35,310 bases of DNA from Tateyamaria pelophila. GTDB taxonomy: Bacteria > Pseudomonadota > Alphaproteobacteria > Rhodobacterales > Rhodobacteraceae. Positions within the stretch are counted from its first letter, which is position 1; every line of letters begins with the position of its first letter. The stretch spans positions 1 to 35,310 of the forward strand of contig NZ_JAIMIA010000050.1 in assembly GCF_019966495.1 (NCBI RefSeq), written 5' to 3'. A program made the position numbers and the translations under genes. The notes beneath the pieces were generated by a model. That model did no database searches. It was not told where the DNA came from and worked only from the letters and a program-made list of their open reading frames with translations. Below, one piece after another: positions 17,221 to 25,330 of this stretch.

Positions 17221-19023
17221 ATGAATACACATGCCCCCAACATAAGGCCTATCATTCGGCAATTGGACGAAGCGGCGATCAATCGGATTGCGGCAGGTGA
17301 GGTCGTTGAACGGCCGGCCTCGGCGGTCAAGGAACTGGTCGAGAACGCGATCGATGCAGGTGCGCGCCGGATTGGCATTGATGTGGCCGATGGTGGCAAG
17401 ACCCTCATCCGGGTGACCGATGATGGGTGCGGCATGCCCCCGGATGAGTTGCCTTTGGCGTTGAGCCGACATGCGACGTCCAAGATCGATGGTTCGGACT
17501 TGTTGAACATCCACACGTTCGGGTTTCGTGGTGAAGCGCTGCCGAGCCTTGGCGCTGTTGGGCGTCTGACCATTACAAGCCGTGTCACCGGTGCCGAAGC
17601 CGCGGAGATTTCGGTTTCGGGTGGTGATATGGGGGCGATCAAACCTGCCGCTCTCAATGCGGGTACGGTCATCACTCTGCGCGATTTGTTTTATGCAACG
17701 CCTGCGCGCCTCAAATTCCTCCGCACGGACAGGGCCGAAGCGCAGGCCATCACGGACGTGGTCAAACGGTTGGCCATGGCGGAACCCTTTGTGCGGTTTG
17801 AATTGCGTGACGTCTCGAACGATCCGCGATCTGTGTTTCGGGTCGAGGTGCAGACCGGTAATCCGATGGCGGCCTTGCGTGGGCGCCTGTCTGACGTGTT
17901 GGGTGCGGAGTTCGCGGAGAACAGTATTGCAATCGACACCACCCGCGAAGATCTGCACCTGACCGGCTATGCGGCCTTGCCCACATATTCGCGCGGTGCT
18001 GCGGTGGCACAGTTTCTCTATGTCAACGGTCGCCCGGTCAAGGACAAGCTGCTGACGGGCGCGTTGCGCGCGGCCTATTTCGATTTCCTCAGCCGCGATC
18101 GGCACCCTGTTGCGGCCCTGTTCATCGACTGCGAACCGGAGTTGGTTGACGTCAACGTGCATCCGGCCAAGTCCGAAGTTCGCTTCCGTGACCCGGGGCT
18201 GGCGCGCGGCTTGATCATTTCGGGGCTGCGCCATGCCTTGGCCGATGCGGGTCATCGGGCGTCTTCGACCGTGGCGGGAGCGACATTGGGTGCGATGCGA
18301 CCGGAATCGACGGAGCCTCGGGTCTATCAAATGGATCGCCCCAGCTATGGGCCGCGCGCCGCGCCTGCGTTCGCCGAAATGACAGTGGATTTCAGCGGTC
18401 AGGTTGTCGAACCTATGCCAGAGCCCGAAGCGGAGGCAGAGGATTTGCCATTGGGCGTGGCGCGCGGGCAGGTTCATGAAAACTATATTGTGGCCCAGAC
18501 CCGAACCGGGATGGTCATCGTTGACCAACACGCAGCACACGAACGGCTGGTTTATGAAAAGCTGAAAACGCAGATGGCGGAAAACGGCGTGGCGGCGCAG
18601 GCCTTGCTGATCCCGGAGATCGTCAGCCTGTCCGCGTCCGAATGTGCAAGCCTCATGGACGTTGCGGACGATCTGCATCGACTCGGCTTGGGCATTGAAC
18701 CCTTTGGAGGCGATGCCATCGCGGTGCGCGAAACACCTGCTATACTTGGTGAAGTAGACGCCAAGGCGATGATCCACGACATTCTGGATGAGCTTTCCGA
18801 TCTGGGCAGCAGTTTTTCGGTGCAGGCCCGGATCGAGGCGATCCTGAGTCGGGTGGCATGCCACGGCTCGATCCGGTCGGGTCGTCGGATGCGCGGGGAA
18901 GAAATGAACGCTCTGCTGCGCGAAATGGAGGCGACCCCGCATTCCGGGCAATGCAACCACGGCAGACCCACTTACGTCGAGCTGAAGCTGGCCGACATCG
19001 AACGGTTGTTTGGACGCACATGA
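17221..19023 (+). CDS. mutL: DNA mismatch repair protein MutL (endonuclease type)
   Basis: A 600-residue mismatch repair ATPase. The N-terminal GHKL domain shows [38 protein letters not shown] and [12 protein letters not shown] Pro/Glu-rich linker (about 365-405) joins the C-terminal domain, which carries the metal-dependent endonuclease motif [12 protein letters not shown] (435-446), with ACHGSIRSG and CNHGRPTYV as accessory zinc-site motifs. Such MutL proteins nick DNA themselves and occur in bacteria without MutH. ATG 17221 (MNTHAPN) is chosen by family alignment although its ribosome site is poor; in-frame starts at 17116 (TTG) and 17200 (ATG) are alternatives. Its stop overlaps the rmuC start (ATGA). 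Confidence 0.95.
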   Translation: MNTHAPNIRPIIRQLDEAAINRIAAGEVVERPASAVKELVENAIDAGARRIGIDVADGGKTLIRVTDDGCGMPPDELPLALSRHATSKIDGSDLLNIHTFGFRGEALPSLGAVGRLTITSRVTGAEAAEISVSGGDMGAIKPAALNAGTVITLRDLFYATPARLKFLRTDRAEAQAITDVVKRLAMAEPFVRFELRDVSNDPRSVFRVEVQTGNPMAALRGRLSDVLGAEFAENSIAIDTTREDLHLTGYAALPTYSRGAAVAQFLYVNGRPVKDKLLTGALRAAYFDFLSRDRHPVAALFIDCEPELVDVNVHPAKSEVRFRDPGLARGLIISGLRHALADAGHRASSTVAGATLGAMRPESTEPRVYQMDRPSYGPRAAPAFAEMTVDFSGQVVEPMPEPEAEAEDLPLGVARGQVHENYIVAQTRTGMVIVDQHAAHERLVYEKLKTQMAENGVAAQALLIPEIVSLSASECASLMDVADDLHRLGLGIEPFGGDAIAVRETPAILGEVDAKAMIHDILDELSDLGSSFSVQARIEAILSRVACHGSIRSGRRMRGEEMNALLREMEATPHSGQCNHGRPTYVELKLADIERLFGRT

Positions 19024-20267
19024 TCCAGATTGGTAACCTGACCCTTGATACCAGCGATCCGCTGGTGATCGCTGCCTTGGTCGCAAGCGGTGCTTTGGTG
19101 CTGATCGTGATCCTGCTGGTTGTGGCGGTCCGTGCGGCGGGCCGCTCTGCCCGCGCGTCGGAACCTTTGGCGCAGCAACTGGGCTATCTTGGGCAAAGTG
19201 TGCAGGCTTTGAGCCAGGGTCAGGAACAGTTGCGCGGTGGGCTGCAAACAGTTTCAGACACGCAAGCCTCGGCGCAGGCGCACATGATCCAGACCGTCGA
19301 GGCGCGCCTGTCAAGCGTGCAGCAACAGATGCAGGACCGGTTGGCCGACAATGCGCTGCGCAGCCAACGGTCGCTGAACGAGATGCAGGAGCGCATGCGC
19401 GAGAGCCTGCACGGCTCTTCCAAGCAAACCACAACCAGCCTGACGCAATTGCAAGAGCGTCTGGCCGCGATCGACAAGGCGCAGGACAATATCACCAAAC
19501 TATCCGGGGATGTGCTATCCTTGCAGGATATCCTGTCGAACAAGCAGACCCGCGGCGCCTTTGGCGAAATCCAACTGCATGATATCGTTGGCAAGGCCCT
19601 GCCGCGTGACAGTTATGCGATGCAATACACACTGTCGAACGGCAAGCGGGCTGACTGCTTGATCCATCTGCCGAACCCGCCGGGCCCGATTGTCATCGAC
19701 AGCAAGTTCCCGTTGGAAGCCTATGAGGCGCTGCGTGCGGCCGATACCGATCACGCGGTCAAACAGGCGGCGGCCCAGATGAAGGTCGCGGTGAAAAAGC
19801 ACATCGCGGATATTTCGGACAAATACATCATCGACGGCGAAACGGCAGATGGAGCACTGATGTTCCTGCCTTCCGAGGCGGTTTACGCCGAACTGCATGC
19901 GAATTTCCCGGAACTGGTGCGGATCGGTTTTGAGGCGCGGGTCTGGATCGTGTCGCCCACGACCTGCATGGCGACGCTGAACACGATGCGTGCGATCCTC
20001 AAGGATGCGCGGATGCGCGAGCAGGCGGGGGCCATTCGAAAGGAACTGTCGTTGCTGGTGGCAGATGTGGACAGGCTGGGCACCCGCGTCGGGAACTTGG
20101 ACCGCCACTTTTCCCAAGCCTCCAAGGATATCGAAGACATCAAGATCAGCGCCGAAAAGGCCGGTAAACGGGCGCATCGCCTCGATAATTTCGATTTCGA
20201 AGAGATCGAAGACACGTCTGGTCAGGCCGGCTTGCCCTTGACTGAGGCATCATCTGCCGCTGAATAG
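19020..20267 (+). CDS. rmuC: DNA recombination protein RmuC homologue
   Basis: A 415-residue membrane-anchored protein. Residues 15-40 form one TM segment ([26 protein letters not shown]). Residues 50-150 are a Gln/Ser-rich coiled coil, and the RmuC nuclease-like domain follows: [31 protein letters not shown] (with the Asp-Ser-Lys of a PD-(D/E)XK-like fold), [29 protein letters not shown]. coli RmuC limits inversions at short inverted repeats; its biochemistry is poorly defined. The start overlaps the mutL stop by four bases, so the two DNA-maintenance genes are coupled. Confidence 0.92.
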   Translation: MIQIGNLTLDTSDPLVIAALVASGALVLIVILLVVAVRAAGRSARASEPLAQQLGYLGQSVQALSQGQEQLRGGLQTVSDTQASAQAHMIQTVEARLSSVQQQMQDRLADNALRSQRSLNEMQERMRESLHGSSKQTTTSLTQLQERLAAIDKAQDNITKLSGDVLSLQDILSNKQTRGAFGEIQLHDIVGKALPRDSYAMQYTLSNGKRADCLIHLPNPPGPIVIDSKFPLEAYEALRAADTDHAVKQAAAQMKVAVKKHIADISDKYIIDGETADGALMFLPSEAVYAELHANFPELVRIGFEARVWIVSPTTCMATLNTMRAILKDARMREQAGAIRKELSLLVADVDRLGTRVGNLDRHFSQASKDIEDIKISAEKAGKRAHRLDNFDFEEIEDTSGQAGLPLTEASSAAE

Positions 20268-20272
20268 GCAGC

Positions 20273-21538
20273 ATGCCGTCACCCACGCAAACCAAAGCCG
20301 TTACAAATCTGTTCCATAACGCCGAAGAGCGGGCGGAACGGCTGATTGCGATGTTGCGGCTGTTCATCTCGGGTTCACTTGCTCTGATCATTCTCTTGCT
20401 GGTGTTGCGGCTGGAAACCGATCTGGACGCCCAGTTTCAAAAGCAGGTCGGCTACGCAATTCTGGTCATGGCCAGTTATTTTGCGCTTGGCCTGTTGTTC
20501 CTGACGATTGTGCGCATGGGATTGTTTCGGCCCTGGATGTCCTGGCCATCTGCGATGGCGGATTGCGTGTTTATCCTGATCAGCGGCTGGGCCAGTATCG
20601 AAAACCTCGGGATGTCTGGCTTGCATCTCATGGCCTTTCCCACGGTTTGGCTGATACCGGTCATACTGGCCTGTGGCGCGCTTCGGTTTAATCCTGCCAT
20701 TCAGGCCACAATGGCAGTTGTGCTTATCCTCGGTGTGCTGATCACATTTTTGGTCCCCGCAGGTGATCCGCTCAGGACGGCCGAAACCATGGAAGTGCTT
20801 TACGCGTTTCAGCCCAACCTGGCCCGTATTGCGATGATCGCGCTTGCAGCGGCGGTGCTGGTTGTCGCGTCGATGCGCATCCGGTCGCTCTTGTTGCGAT
20901 CGATCAGAGAGGCAGAGGCGCGCGGACAGTTGACCCGCTTTCTGCCCGCTGAACTCGACGATCAGCTGAATACACATGGGCTGGATGAGATGCGCGCCGG
21001 AACACAGCAACGCGCGGCGGTGATGTTTGTGGATATTCGCGGCTTTACGAGCATGTCGGAGGCGATGGAGCCCACGCAATTGTCCAGCTTTCTAGGTGGT
21101 TTCCGGGCCTGCATCGCGCGGGCGGCCGATGTTTCCGGCGGTTTTGTCGACAAGTATATCGGCGATGGCGCAATGCTGGTCTTTGACAACCGCGACGGCA
21201 CGGCAGGGGAGCGTGCCGTACAGTGCGCGCGTGATATTCTGGGGAACGTGCATGACTGGCAATCAGATGTCAGCATCGGCATCGGAGTTCATATTGGCGA
21301 TGTCTTTACCGGGGTTGTCGGTGACAATGGCCGTTTGGAATATGCTGTGCTTGGGGATACCGTCAACGTCGCCGCGCGGCTGGAAAGTGCCACCAAGGAC
21401 GTCAAAGTGCCCGTGCTGATTTCAAATGACGTGTATGATAGCGCCTATCAGAACGCCAACAGCTGGGTCCGTTTTGATGCGTTGAAACTGCGCGGCCGAA
21501 GCGGCACGATCACGGCTTGGGGGTTGTCCGTGCCCTAG
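20273..21538 (+). CDS. Membrane-bound class III adenylate/guanylate cyclase
   Basis: A 421-residue protein. Residues 1-210 hold about six membrane segments, followed by a short linker and the class III catalytic domain. The two metal-binding Asp residues are in AVMFVDIRGFTSMSE and DKYIGDGAMLVFD; the Lys in DKYIGD and the Asp in AVLGDTVNVAARLES fit ATP specificity, and Asn/Arg in NVAARLE are the transition-state residues. All key residues are present, so it should be active as a homodimer making cAMP. No HAMP or known sensor domain was recognised; the six-TM unit may sense a membrane signal. It starts 5 bases after the rmuC stop and shares CTAG with the stop of the opposing gene. Confidence 0.9.
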   Translation: MPSPTQTKAVTNLFHNAEERAERLIAMLRLFISGSLALIILLLVLRLETDLDAQFQKQVGYAILVMASYFALGLLFLTIVRMGLFRPWMSWPSAMADCVFILISGWASIENLGMSGLHLMAFPTVWLIPVILACGALRFNPAIQATMAVVLILGVLITFLVPAGDPLRTAETMEVLYAFQPNLARIAMIALAAAVLVVASMRIRSLLLRSIREAEARGQLTRFLPAELDDQLNTHGLDEMRAGTQQRAAVMFVDIRGFTSMSEAMEPTQLSSFLGGFRACIARAADVSGGFVDKYIGDGAMLVFDNRDGTAGERAVQCARDILGNVHDWQSDVSIGIGVHIGDVFTGVVGDNGRLEYAVLGDTVNVAARLESATKDVKVPVLISNDVYDSAYQNANSWVRFDALKLRGRSGTITAWGLSVP

Positions 21539-22155
21539 CGACGCGCCGTTGCAACTGTCGCATCCTGAAGAGGAACACGCACACCCGGCAATATGACGTT
21601 GGGGTCATAGGGCGTGCGGGCAAACACCTCGCGGACCATGTCACGGAAATGATCCAGCGGCAGGCTGTCATAGGTGGGGTCAAAGCTGGACTGGTCCCAC
21701 CGCTCGCAAAACGCCGCGCAATCGTCGAAATAGAGATGCTCTTTGAAGGCATCGCGCTTGTGCGGGTTCGCGCCCACGTGATCGCCGTAATAAAGCATCT
21801 GGAAATCGCCATGCTTTTCCACCACCCATGTGCACTGTTCGCGCACGAAAGGTTTCAGGATGCTGGCCGCATATTCGTCGTGATTATAGGGCGCAAAGAT
21901 GTCGCCTATATCGTGCAGCAGAGTGGCCACGAGCCAATCGACATCCGCCCCGTCGCGCCAGGCGCGCGTCGCCGATTGTACCGAATGCCCCAGCCGCGTG
22001 ACCTGATAGCCCGACAACCCCTCATCCAGCGTTTCCAGCGCTGTCAAAAGCCGATCTGCGGTGCCGCGGGTATATTCCACCTCATGTTCGGTCAGGAAAT
22101 CATAGTCTTCCTTGTCGCCGTCTTTCATCGCGGTGAATTTAACCTGATCCATCAT
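21535..22155 (-). CDS. HD-domain protein, probable PhnZ/TmpB-like diiron oxygenase
   Basis: A 206-residue HD-domain protein. The candidate ligand set is His57 (VTRLGHSVQSA), His81-Asp82 (LLHDIGD), His92 (NHDEYAA), His115 (VEKHGDF) and Asp154 (ERWDQ). The order and spacing resemble the mixed-valence diiron oxygenase PhnZ, which cleaves the C-P bond of 2-amino-1-hydroxyethylphosphonate; VT.L.H and RWD are shared blocks as I recall them. The PhnZ Tyr and Glu before the first His are Leu47 and Tyr50 here, so the substrate likely differs. An ordinary HD phosphohydrolase is the alternative. GGAG precedes ATG 22155. Its start overlaps the stop of a decayed PhyH-like reading frame. Confidence 0.85.
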   Translation of the reverse strand: MMDQVKFTAMKDGDKEDYDFLTEHEVEYTRGTADRLLTALETLDEGLSGYQVTRLGHSVQSATRAWRDGADVDWLVATLLHDIGDIFAPYNHDEYAASILKPFVREQCTWVVEKHGDFQMLYYGDHVGANPHKRDAFKEHLYFDDCAAFCERWDQSSFDPTYDSLPLDHFRDMVREVFARTPYDPNVILPGVRVPLQDATVATARR

Positions 22156-22436
22156 GCGTAAATCTCCGTCCGGCCAGTAGCCTCTTTCATCATAACTTGC
22201 GCCTGAACGCTGCGGATTTGATCGTAAAGCGCCAAGGCGTCGGCCGCAAAGGGGCTTTGCGGTATCGGGACGCGTATGGAGTTGCGCCAGTTGCCCGTGC
22301 CGCGGGCTAGCCCGTCTTGCTTCATCTGTGCGAATTCGGTGCGGGCTTGATGGGTGATGTCCGCATCAAGCGCTGGCAGGGGATGCAGGAACCCGTCGCT
22401 CCCGTACTGGTCTTGCTGGGATTACGACAGATGGAC
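22152..22436 (-). pseudogene. Remnant of a PhyH-like (phytanoyl-CoA dioxygenase family) gene
   Basis: Reading leftwards, the frame ending at TGA 22154-22152 is open for 89 codons back to a TAA at 22424-22422. The N-terminal part reads SQQDQYGSDGFLHPLPALDA, like the start of PhyH-family Fe/2-oxoglutarate dioxygenases (DGF..P..AL). The last 45 residues (GNWRNSIRVPIP... then QAQVMMKEATGRTEIYA) look like a genuine protein C-terminus whose stop overlaps the HD gene ATG. The iron-binding HxD...H core is absent and the total is far below the family's roughly 270 residues, so an internal deletion is inferred. The codons before the fragment read CTG TCG TAA TCC CAG; a CAA-to-TAA change would explain the stop. 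No start codon or ribosome site is seen. Confidence 0.5.
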
Positions 22437-22571
22437 GTTTTGCAGTGAAAGCTTGGTCACCATCAATAAAGCTGCCCTAAGAACCGCCGACGGTTTCAGG
22501 TTCAGCTTGAGTGGAAATACCATTCTGTCTCAGAGACGACACATATCTTGTCGATCTTCGGCGTTGCGAGG

Positions 22572-22590
22572 GGCGGGGTTGGACCCCGCC
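22572..22590 (-). terminator. Hairpin just downstream of chrR
   Basis: GGCGGGGT (22572-22579), loop TGG, ACCCCGCC (22583-22590): a perfect 8-bp GC stem starting 10 bases beyond the chrR stop on the minus strand. No T-run follows, so it may be a Rho-assisted or mRNA-stabilising 3' hairpin. Apart from this hairpin, nothing was recognised between 22437 and 22599. Confidence 0.5.
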
Positions 22591-22599
22591 GCCAGTGCA

Positions 22600-23268
22600 T
22601 CAGATCCGCGCGAAACGTTGGACAATCTTGGGCAAGAACCCGTCAAACTTGAGCCTTGCATCCGCAACGACGAGGCAAATGCAGTCTTCGTGGATGTCAG
22701 CAATTGGGGTATGATGCATATCGCTGTCGGCGACTTCAACGTCGCCGCGTGCGAAGTAACCATCTTCATCCTTGAAGGCCCCTTGCAGTACCATGGTCAT
22801 TTCCAAGCCGTGGTGCCCGTGATCCGGCATGGCCGCCCCCGCCGGGATCATAAGAAGTCGGGCCGACGCGCCGCTGGACGTCGGCAATATCGCCTGTTTC
22901 ACACCCATCCCGATACCGCGCCATTTCACCTCATCAAGGCCGCCCGCGACATAGTCTTGCAACGGGCCGGGCAGCACCGCATTTCGTGTTTGTTGCAACC
23001 GCGCCGGAGCAGCCTCATCCAAGGGGCCGCCGCTGATCAGCGCCATTGTCGCCATAAAACTGCTTTCAGTCATCTCGACGCCGTTTTGCGGCGCGTTATC
23101 CAACACTTCGCCGCCCACAGCATCATAGCTTTCGACCTGCGCGCGACAGCTGTCGCAAAGCGACACATGCGCGGCCACCATGAGGTTGAACGCTTCAGGC
23201 AACGATCCGGAGGCGTATCCCATTAGGACCGCGTCGGTCAGGTGATGATTAATTGTGTTTTCCATCAT
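22600..23268 (-). CDS. chrR: Anti-sigma factor ChrR
   Basis: A 222-residue zinc-binding anti-sigma factor that holds RpoE inactive until singlet oxygen appears. The N-terminal ZAS domain has INHHLTDAVL and VAAHVSLCDSC, matching the His...His-x3-Cys-x2-Cys zinc site of Rhodobacter sphaeroides ChrR. The C-terminal cupin domain (about 110-215) shows PDHGHHGLEMTMVLQGAF and DSDMHHTP, the second metal site. It follows rpoE directly. A GTG at 23277 overlaps the rpoE stop (GTGA) and gives three more residues; ATG 23268 or 23265 fits the family N-terminus better. Confidence 0.93.
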   Translation of the reverse strand: MMENTINHHLTDAVLMGYASGSLPEAFNLMVAAHVSLCDSCRAQVESYDAVGGEVLDNAPQNGVEMTESSFMATMALISGGPLDEAAPARLQQTRNAVLPGPLQDYVAGGLDEVKWRGIGMGVKQAILPTSSGASARLLMIPAGAAMPDHGHHGLEMTMVLQGAFKDEDGYFARGDVEVADSDMHHTPIADIHEDCICLVVADARLKFDGFLPKIVQRFARI

Positions 23269-23273
23269 ATTTT

Positions 23274-23822
23274 TCACTTCATCGCGTGGCGCAGCCGTTC
23301 AAGCGCCAACCTAATCCTCGATTTGATCGTGCCAAGTGGCAGACCGGTCTGTTCGGCAATTTCACTTTGGGTCAAGTCCCCGAAATATGCCTTTTGTATC
23401 AATTCGCGCTGGGCTGCGGGCAATTCCGCGATCGCCCGCCCCAGCAATTCACTCTCTTGTTGGATCGCCAAGACGTCGGCTTGATCCGGTTCTTCTTCTG
23501 GGCCCCAAGTCAATTCTTCCGGCTCGGGGCGACGCTCCTTGCGCAGAACGTCAATCTTTCTGTTGCGGGCGATCGTAAAGATCCATGTGGCCACCGAGGC
23601 CCGTGCCGGATCAAACATATGTGCCTTGTGCCAGCACGTCGCCATAACCTCCTGGGCGCATTCCTCTGCCAGTGACGCGTTTGCGCCGGACTTCATCAGA
23701 AAACCTTTCACCCGGGGGGCGAAGTGGTCGAAAAGTTCGGCAAATGCCGCTTGATCCTGTTGGTCACGAATGCGCGCCATGTGGCTGACCCACAGCATCC
23801 GTTTTCCATCTTCATCTTTCAT
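23274..23822 (-). CDS. rpoE: ECF sigma factor RpoE (ECF11, singlet-oxygen response)
   Basis: An ECF sigma factor of about 182 residues paired with ChrR. Region 2 shows QAAFAELFDHFAPRVKGFLMKSG and DPARASVATWIFTIARNRKIDVLRKE; region 4 shows ELPAAQRELIQKAYFGDLTQSEIAEQTGLPLGTIKSRI. These match the R. sphaeroides RpoE group. ATG 23822 (MKDEDGKRM, GAGG 9 bases upstream) gives the family's usual N-terminal length. Upstream in-frame ATGs at 23888 (with GCAGG) and 23906 would add 22 or 28 residues, and 23888 sits closer to the predicted promoter. Its stop overlaps the possible GTG start of chrR. Confidence 0.93.
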   Translation of the reverse strand: MKDEDGKRMLWVSHMARIRDQQDQAAFAELFDHFAPRVKGFLMKSGANASLAEECAQEVMATCWHKAHMFDPARASVATWIFTIARNRKIDVLRKERRPEPEELTWGPEEEPDQADVLAIQQESELLGRAIAELPAAQRELIQKAYFGDLTQSEIAEQTGLPLGTIKSRIRLALERLRHAMK

Positions 23823-23914
23823 GCGTGCTGGCCTCGTTACTGCACGAGGTGTCGGAACCGACGCATGCAGTTGGATTGGTTCAGCCATGTCTAAGCCTGC
23901 TAACATAAATGGTC

Positions 23915-23940
23915 TACGCCATTGATTTGGAATTGGATCA
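23915..23940 (-). promoter_or_regulatory. ECF11 (RpoE-dependent) promoter of rpoE-chrR
   Basis: On the minus strand TGATCC (23940-23935), 16 bases, then CGTA (23918-23915). TGATC at -35 is the established RpoE recognition element in R. sphaeroides; the CGTA -10 element is from memory of ECF11 logos. The position upstream of rpoE fits positive autoregulation. Confidence 0.65.
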
Positions 23941-23962
23941 AAAATAAATCTCGGGGCTTTTG

Positions 23963-23988
23963 AAATCCGAAAGCCTGTGGTCTTCGTA
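23963..23988 (+). promoter_or_regulatory. Candidate RpoE-dependent promoter of the divergent oxidoreductase operon
   Basis: On the plus strand AAATCC (23963-23968), 16 bases, then CGTA (23985-23988): the same spacing and -10 element as the rpoE promoter, with 4 of 6 matches to TGATCC at -35. It lies 40 bases before ATG 24029. Control of this operon by RpoE would match the clade's known regulon, but the weaker -35 leaves doubt. Confidence 0.45.
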
Positions 23989-24028
23989 ACCTCTAATACA
24001 ATCTTCCAAATTCAGGACACTTGCCTAA

Positions 24029-25330
24029 ATGCCATTCGAGATTCTCGCCCGCCCTTCACAACGCATTGCCGTCATTGGTGCTGGCATATCTGGAATGGGT
24101 GCGGCGCACATGCTTGCACCCGATTATCAGGTGACACTGTTCGAAGCGGAACCACGGTTGGGTGGCCATGCGCGCACGATCATGGCCGGGAAAAACGGTG
24201 ATCAGCCGGTCGATACCGGATTTCTGGTTTTCAACTACGCCAATTATCCGTTGATGGCGGATCTGTTTGATGACCTGAGTGTCCCGATCGTCAAATCGAA
24301 CATGAGTTTCGGGGCTTCGATAGATGGCGGTCGGCTGGAATATGGGCTTGCCAGTCTGGATGCGCTTTTCGCACAGCGGGCCAATGCGCTTAACCCGAAA
24401 TTTCTGGGAATGGTCCGTGATATTCTGCGCTTCAACAAAAAAGCATTGCGGATCGCAAATGAGGACCGCACACGGACCGTTGCGGACTTTCTGGACGTGT
24501 TGGGCACAGGGGACTGGTTTCGCAAATACTATCTGCTGCCGCTCAGCGGCGCAATCTGGTCCACGCCAGTGGAAAAGATCACTGATTTCCCCGCTCATGC
24601 CATGATTCAATTCTTTGAAAACCATGCGCTGCTGAACACGACGGGCCAGCACCAATGGTATACTGTCGACGGAGGTTCCATCGAATACGTGCGCCGGCTT
24701 GAGACCGCGATGCGGGGCAACGGTGTTGATATCCGCTTGCATGCGCCGGTGCAGTCGGTGCGGCGCACCCCAATTGGTGTAGAGGTCAAGGCGTGGGGTG
24801 GCGAATGGGAAGCATTTGACGAGGTGATCTTTGCCACGCATTCCGACGACAGCCTGAATATGCTGGCAGACCCGTCCGATGCAGAACAAAGCGCGCTGGG
24901 TGCAGTCAAATACCAACCGAACGAAGTGGTATTGCATTGCGACGAAAACATCATGCCCAAGAAGCGCCAGACATGGTCAAGTTGGGTTTACACCGAAGAC
25001 AAAAATACACAATCCGACCGTATCGATCTGACATACTGGATCAACTCGCTTCAGCCGATACCGATGGATGACCCACATTTCGTCACGCTGAACACCAAAC
25101 GGAAAATTCGCGAAGACCTGATTTATGATCAGACCACACTGCGCCACCCGGTTTATGATCTGGCGGCACTGGCCGCGCAGGGTTCCGTGCGTGCCATGAA
25201 CGGTACAAACCGGACGTGGTTCTGTGGGGCGTGGATGCGGCATGGGTTCCACGAGGATGGTCTGGCAAGCGCAGCCGAGGTCGTGCGCACGTTGACACGC
25301 ACCGCCAATGTCGAGGTGGCCGCCGCATGA
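24029..25330 (+). CDS. FAD-dependent amine-oxidase-like oxidoreductase (COG2907)
   Basis: A 433-residue flavoprotein. The FAD-binding Rossmann motif VIGAGISGMGAAHML is at residues 15-29, the RLGGHARTI motif typical of the amine oxidase/desaturase superfamily near 43-51, and the closing FAD motif TWFCGAWMRHGFHEDGLASA near 393-412. Substrate unknown. In many bacteria this COG2907 protein is encoded with DUF1365 and a cyclopropane-fatty-acid-synthase-type methyltransferase, which suggests a role on unsaturated membrane lipids. It is divergent from rpoE-chrR with an ECF-like promoter between. Its stop overlaps the DUF1365 start (ATGA). Confidence 0.9.
   Translation: MPFEILARPSQRIAVIGAGISGMGAAHMLAPDYQVTLFEAEPRLGGHARTIMAGKNGDQPVDTGFLVFNYANYPLMADLFDDLSVPIVKSNMSFGASIDGGRLEYGLASLDALFAQRANALNPKFLGMVRDILRFNKKALRIANEDRTRTVADFLDVLGTGDWFRKYYLLPLSGAIWSTPVEKITDFPAHAMIQFFENHALLNTTGQHQWYTVDGGSIEYVRRLETAMRGNGVDIRLHAPVQSVRRTPIGVEVKAWGGEWEAFDEVIFATHSDDSLNMLADPSDAEQSALGAVKYQPNEVVLHCDENIMPKKRQTWSSWVYTEDKNTQSDRIDLTYWINSLQPIPMDDPHFVTLNTKRKIREDLIYDQTTLRHPVYDLAALAAQGSVRAMNGTNRTWFCGAWMRHGFHEDGLASAAEVVRTLTRTANVEVAAA

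Noticed and set aside
16897-19434. Very long minus-strand open frame opposite mutL and the start of rmuC
   Set aside because: It is an antisense shadow produced by GC-biased third positions; it shows no domain or ribosome site, and both plus-strand genes are clear.
22354-23226. Plus-strand open frame opposite chrR
   Set aside because: ChrR zinc and cupin motifs on the minus strand explain the region; the plus-strand product has no motif and crosses the non-coding gap.
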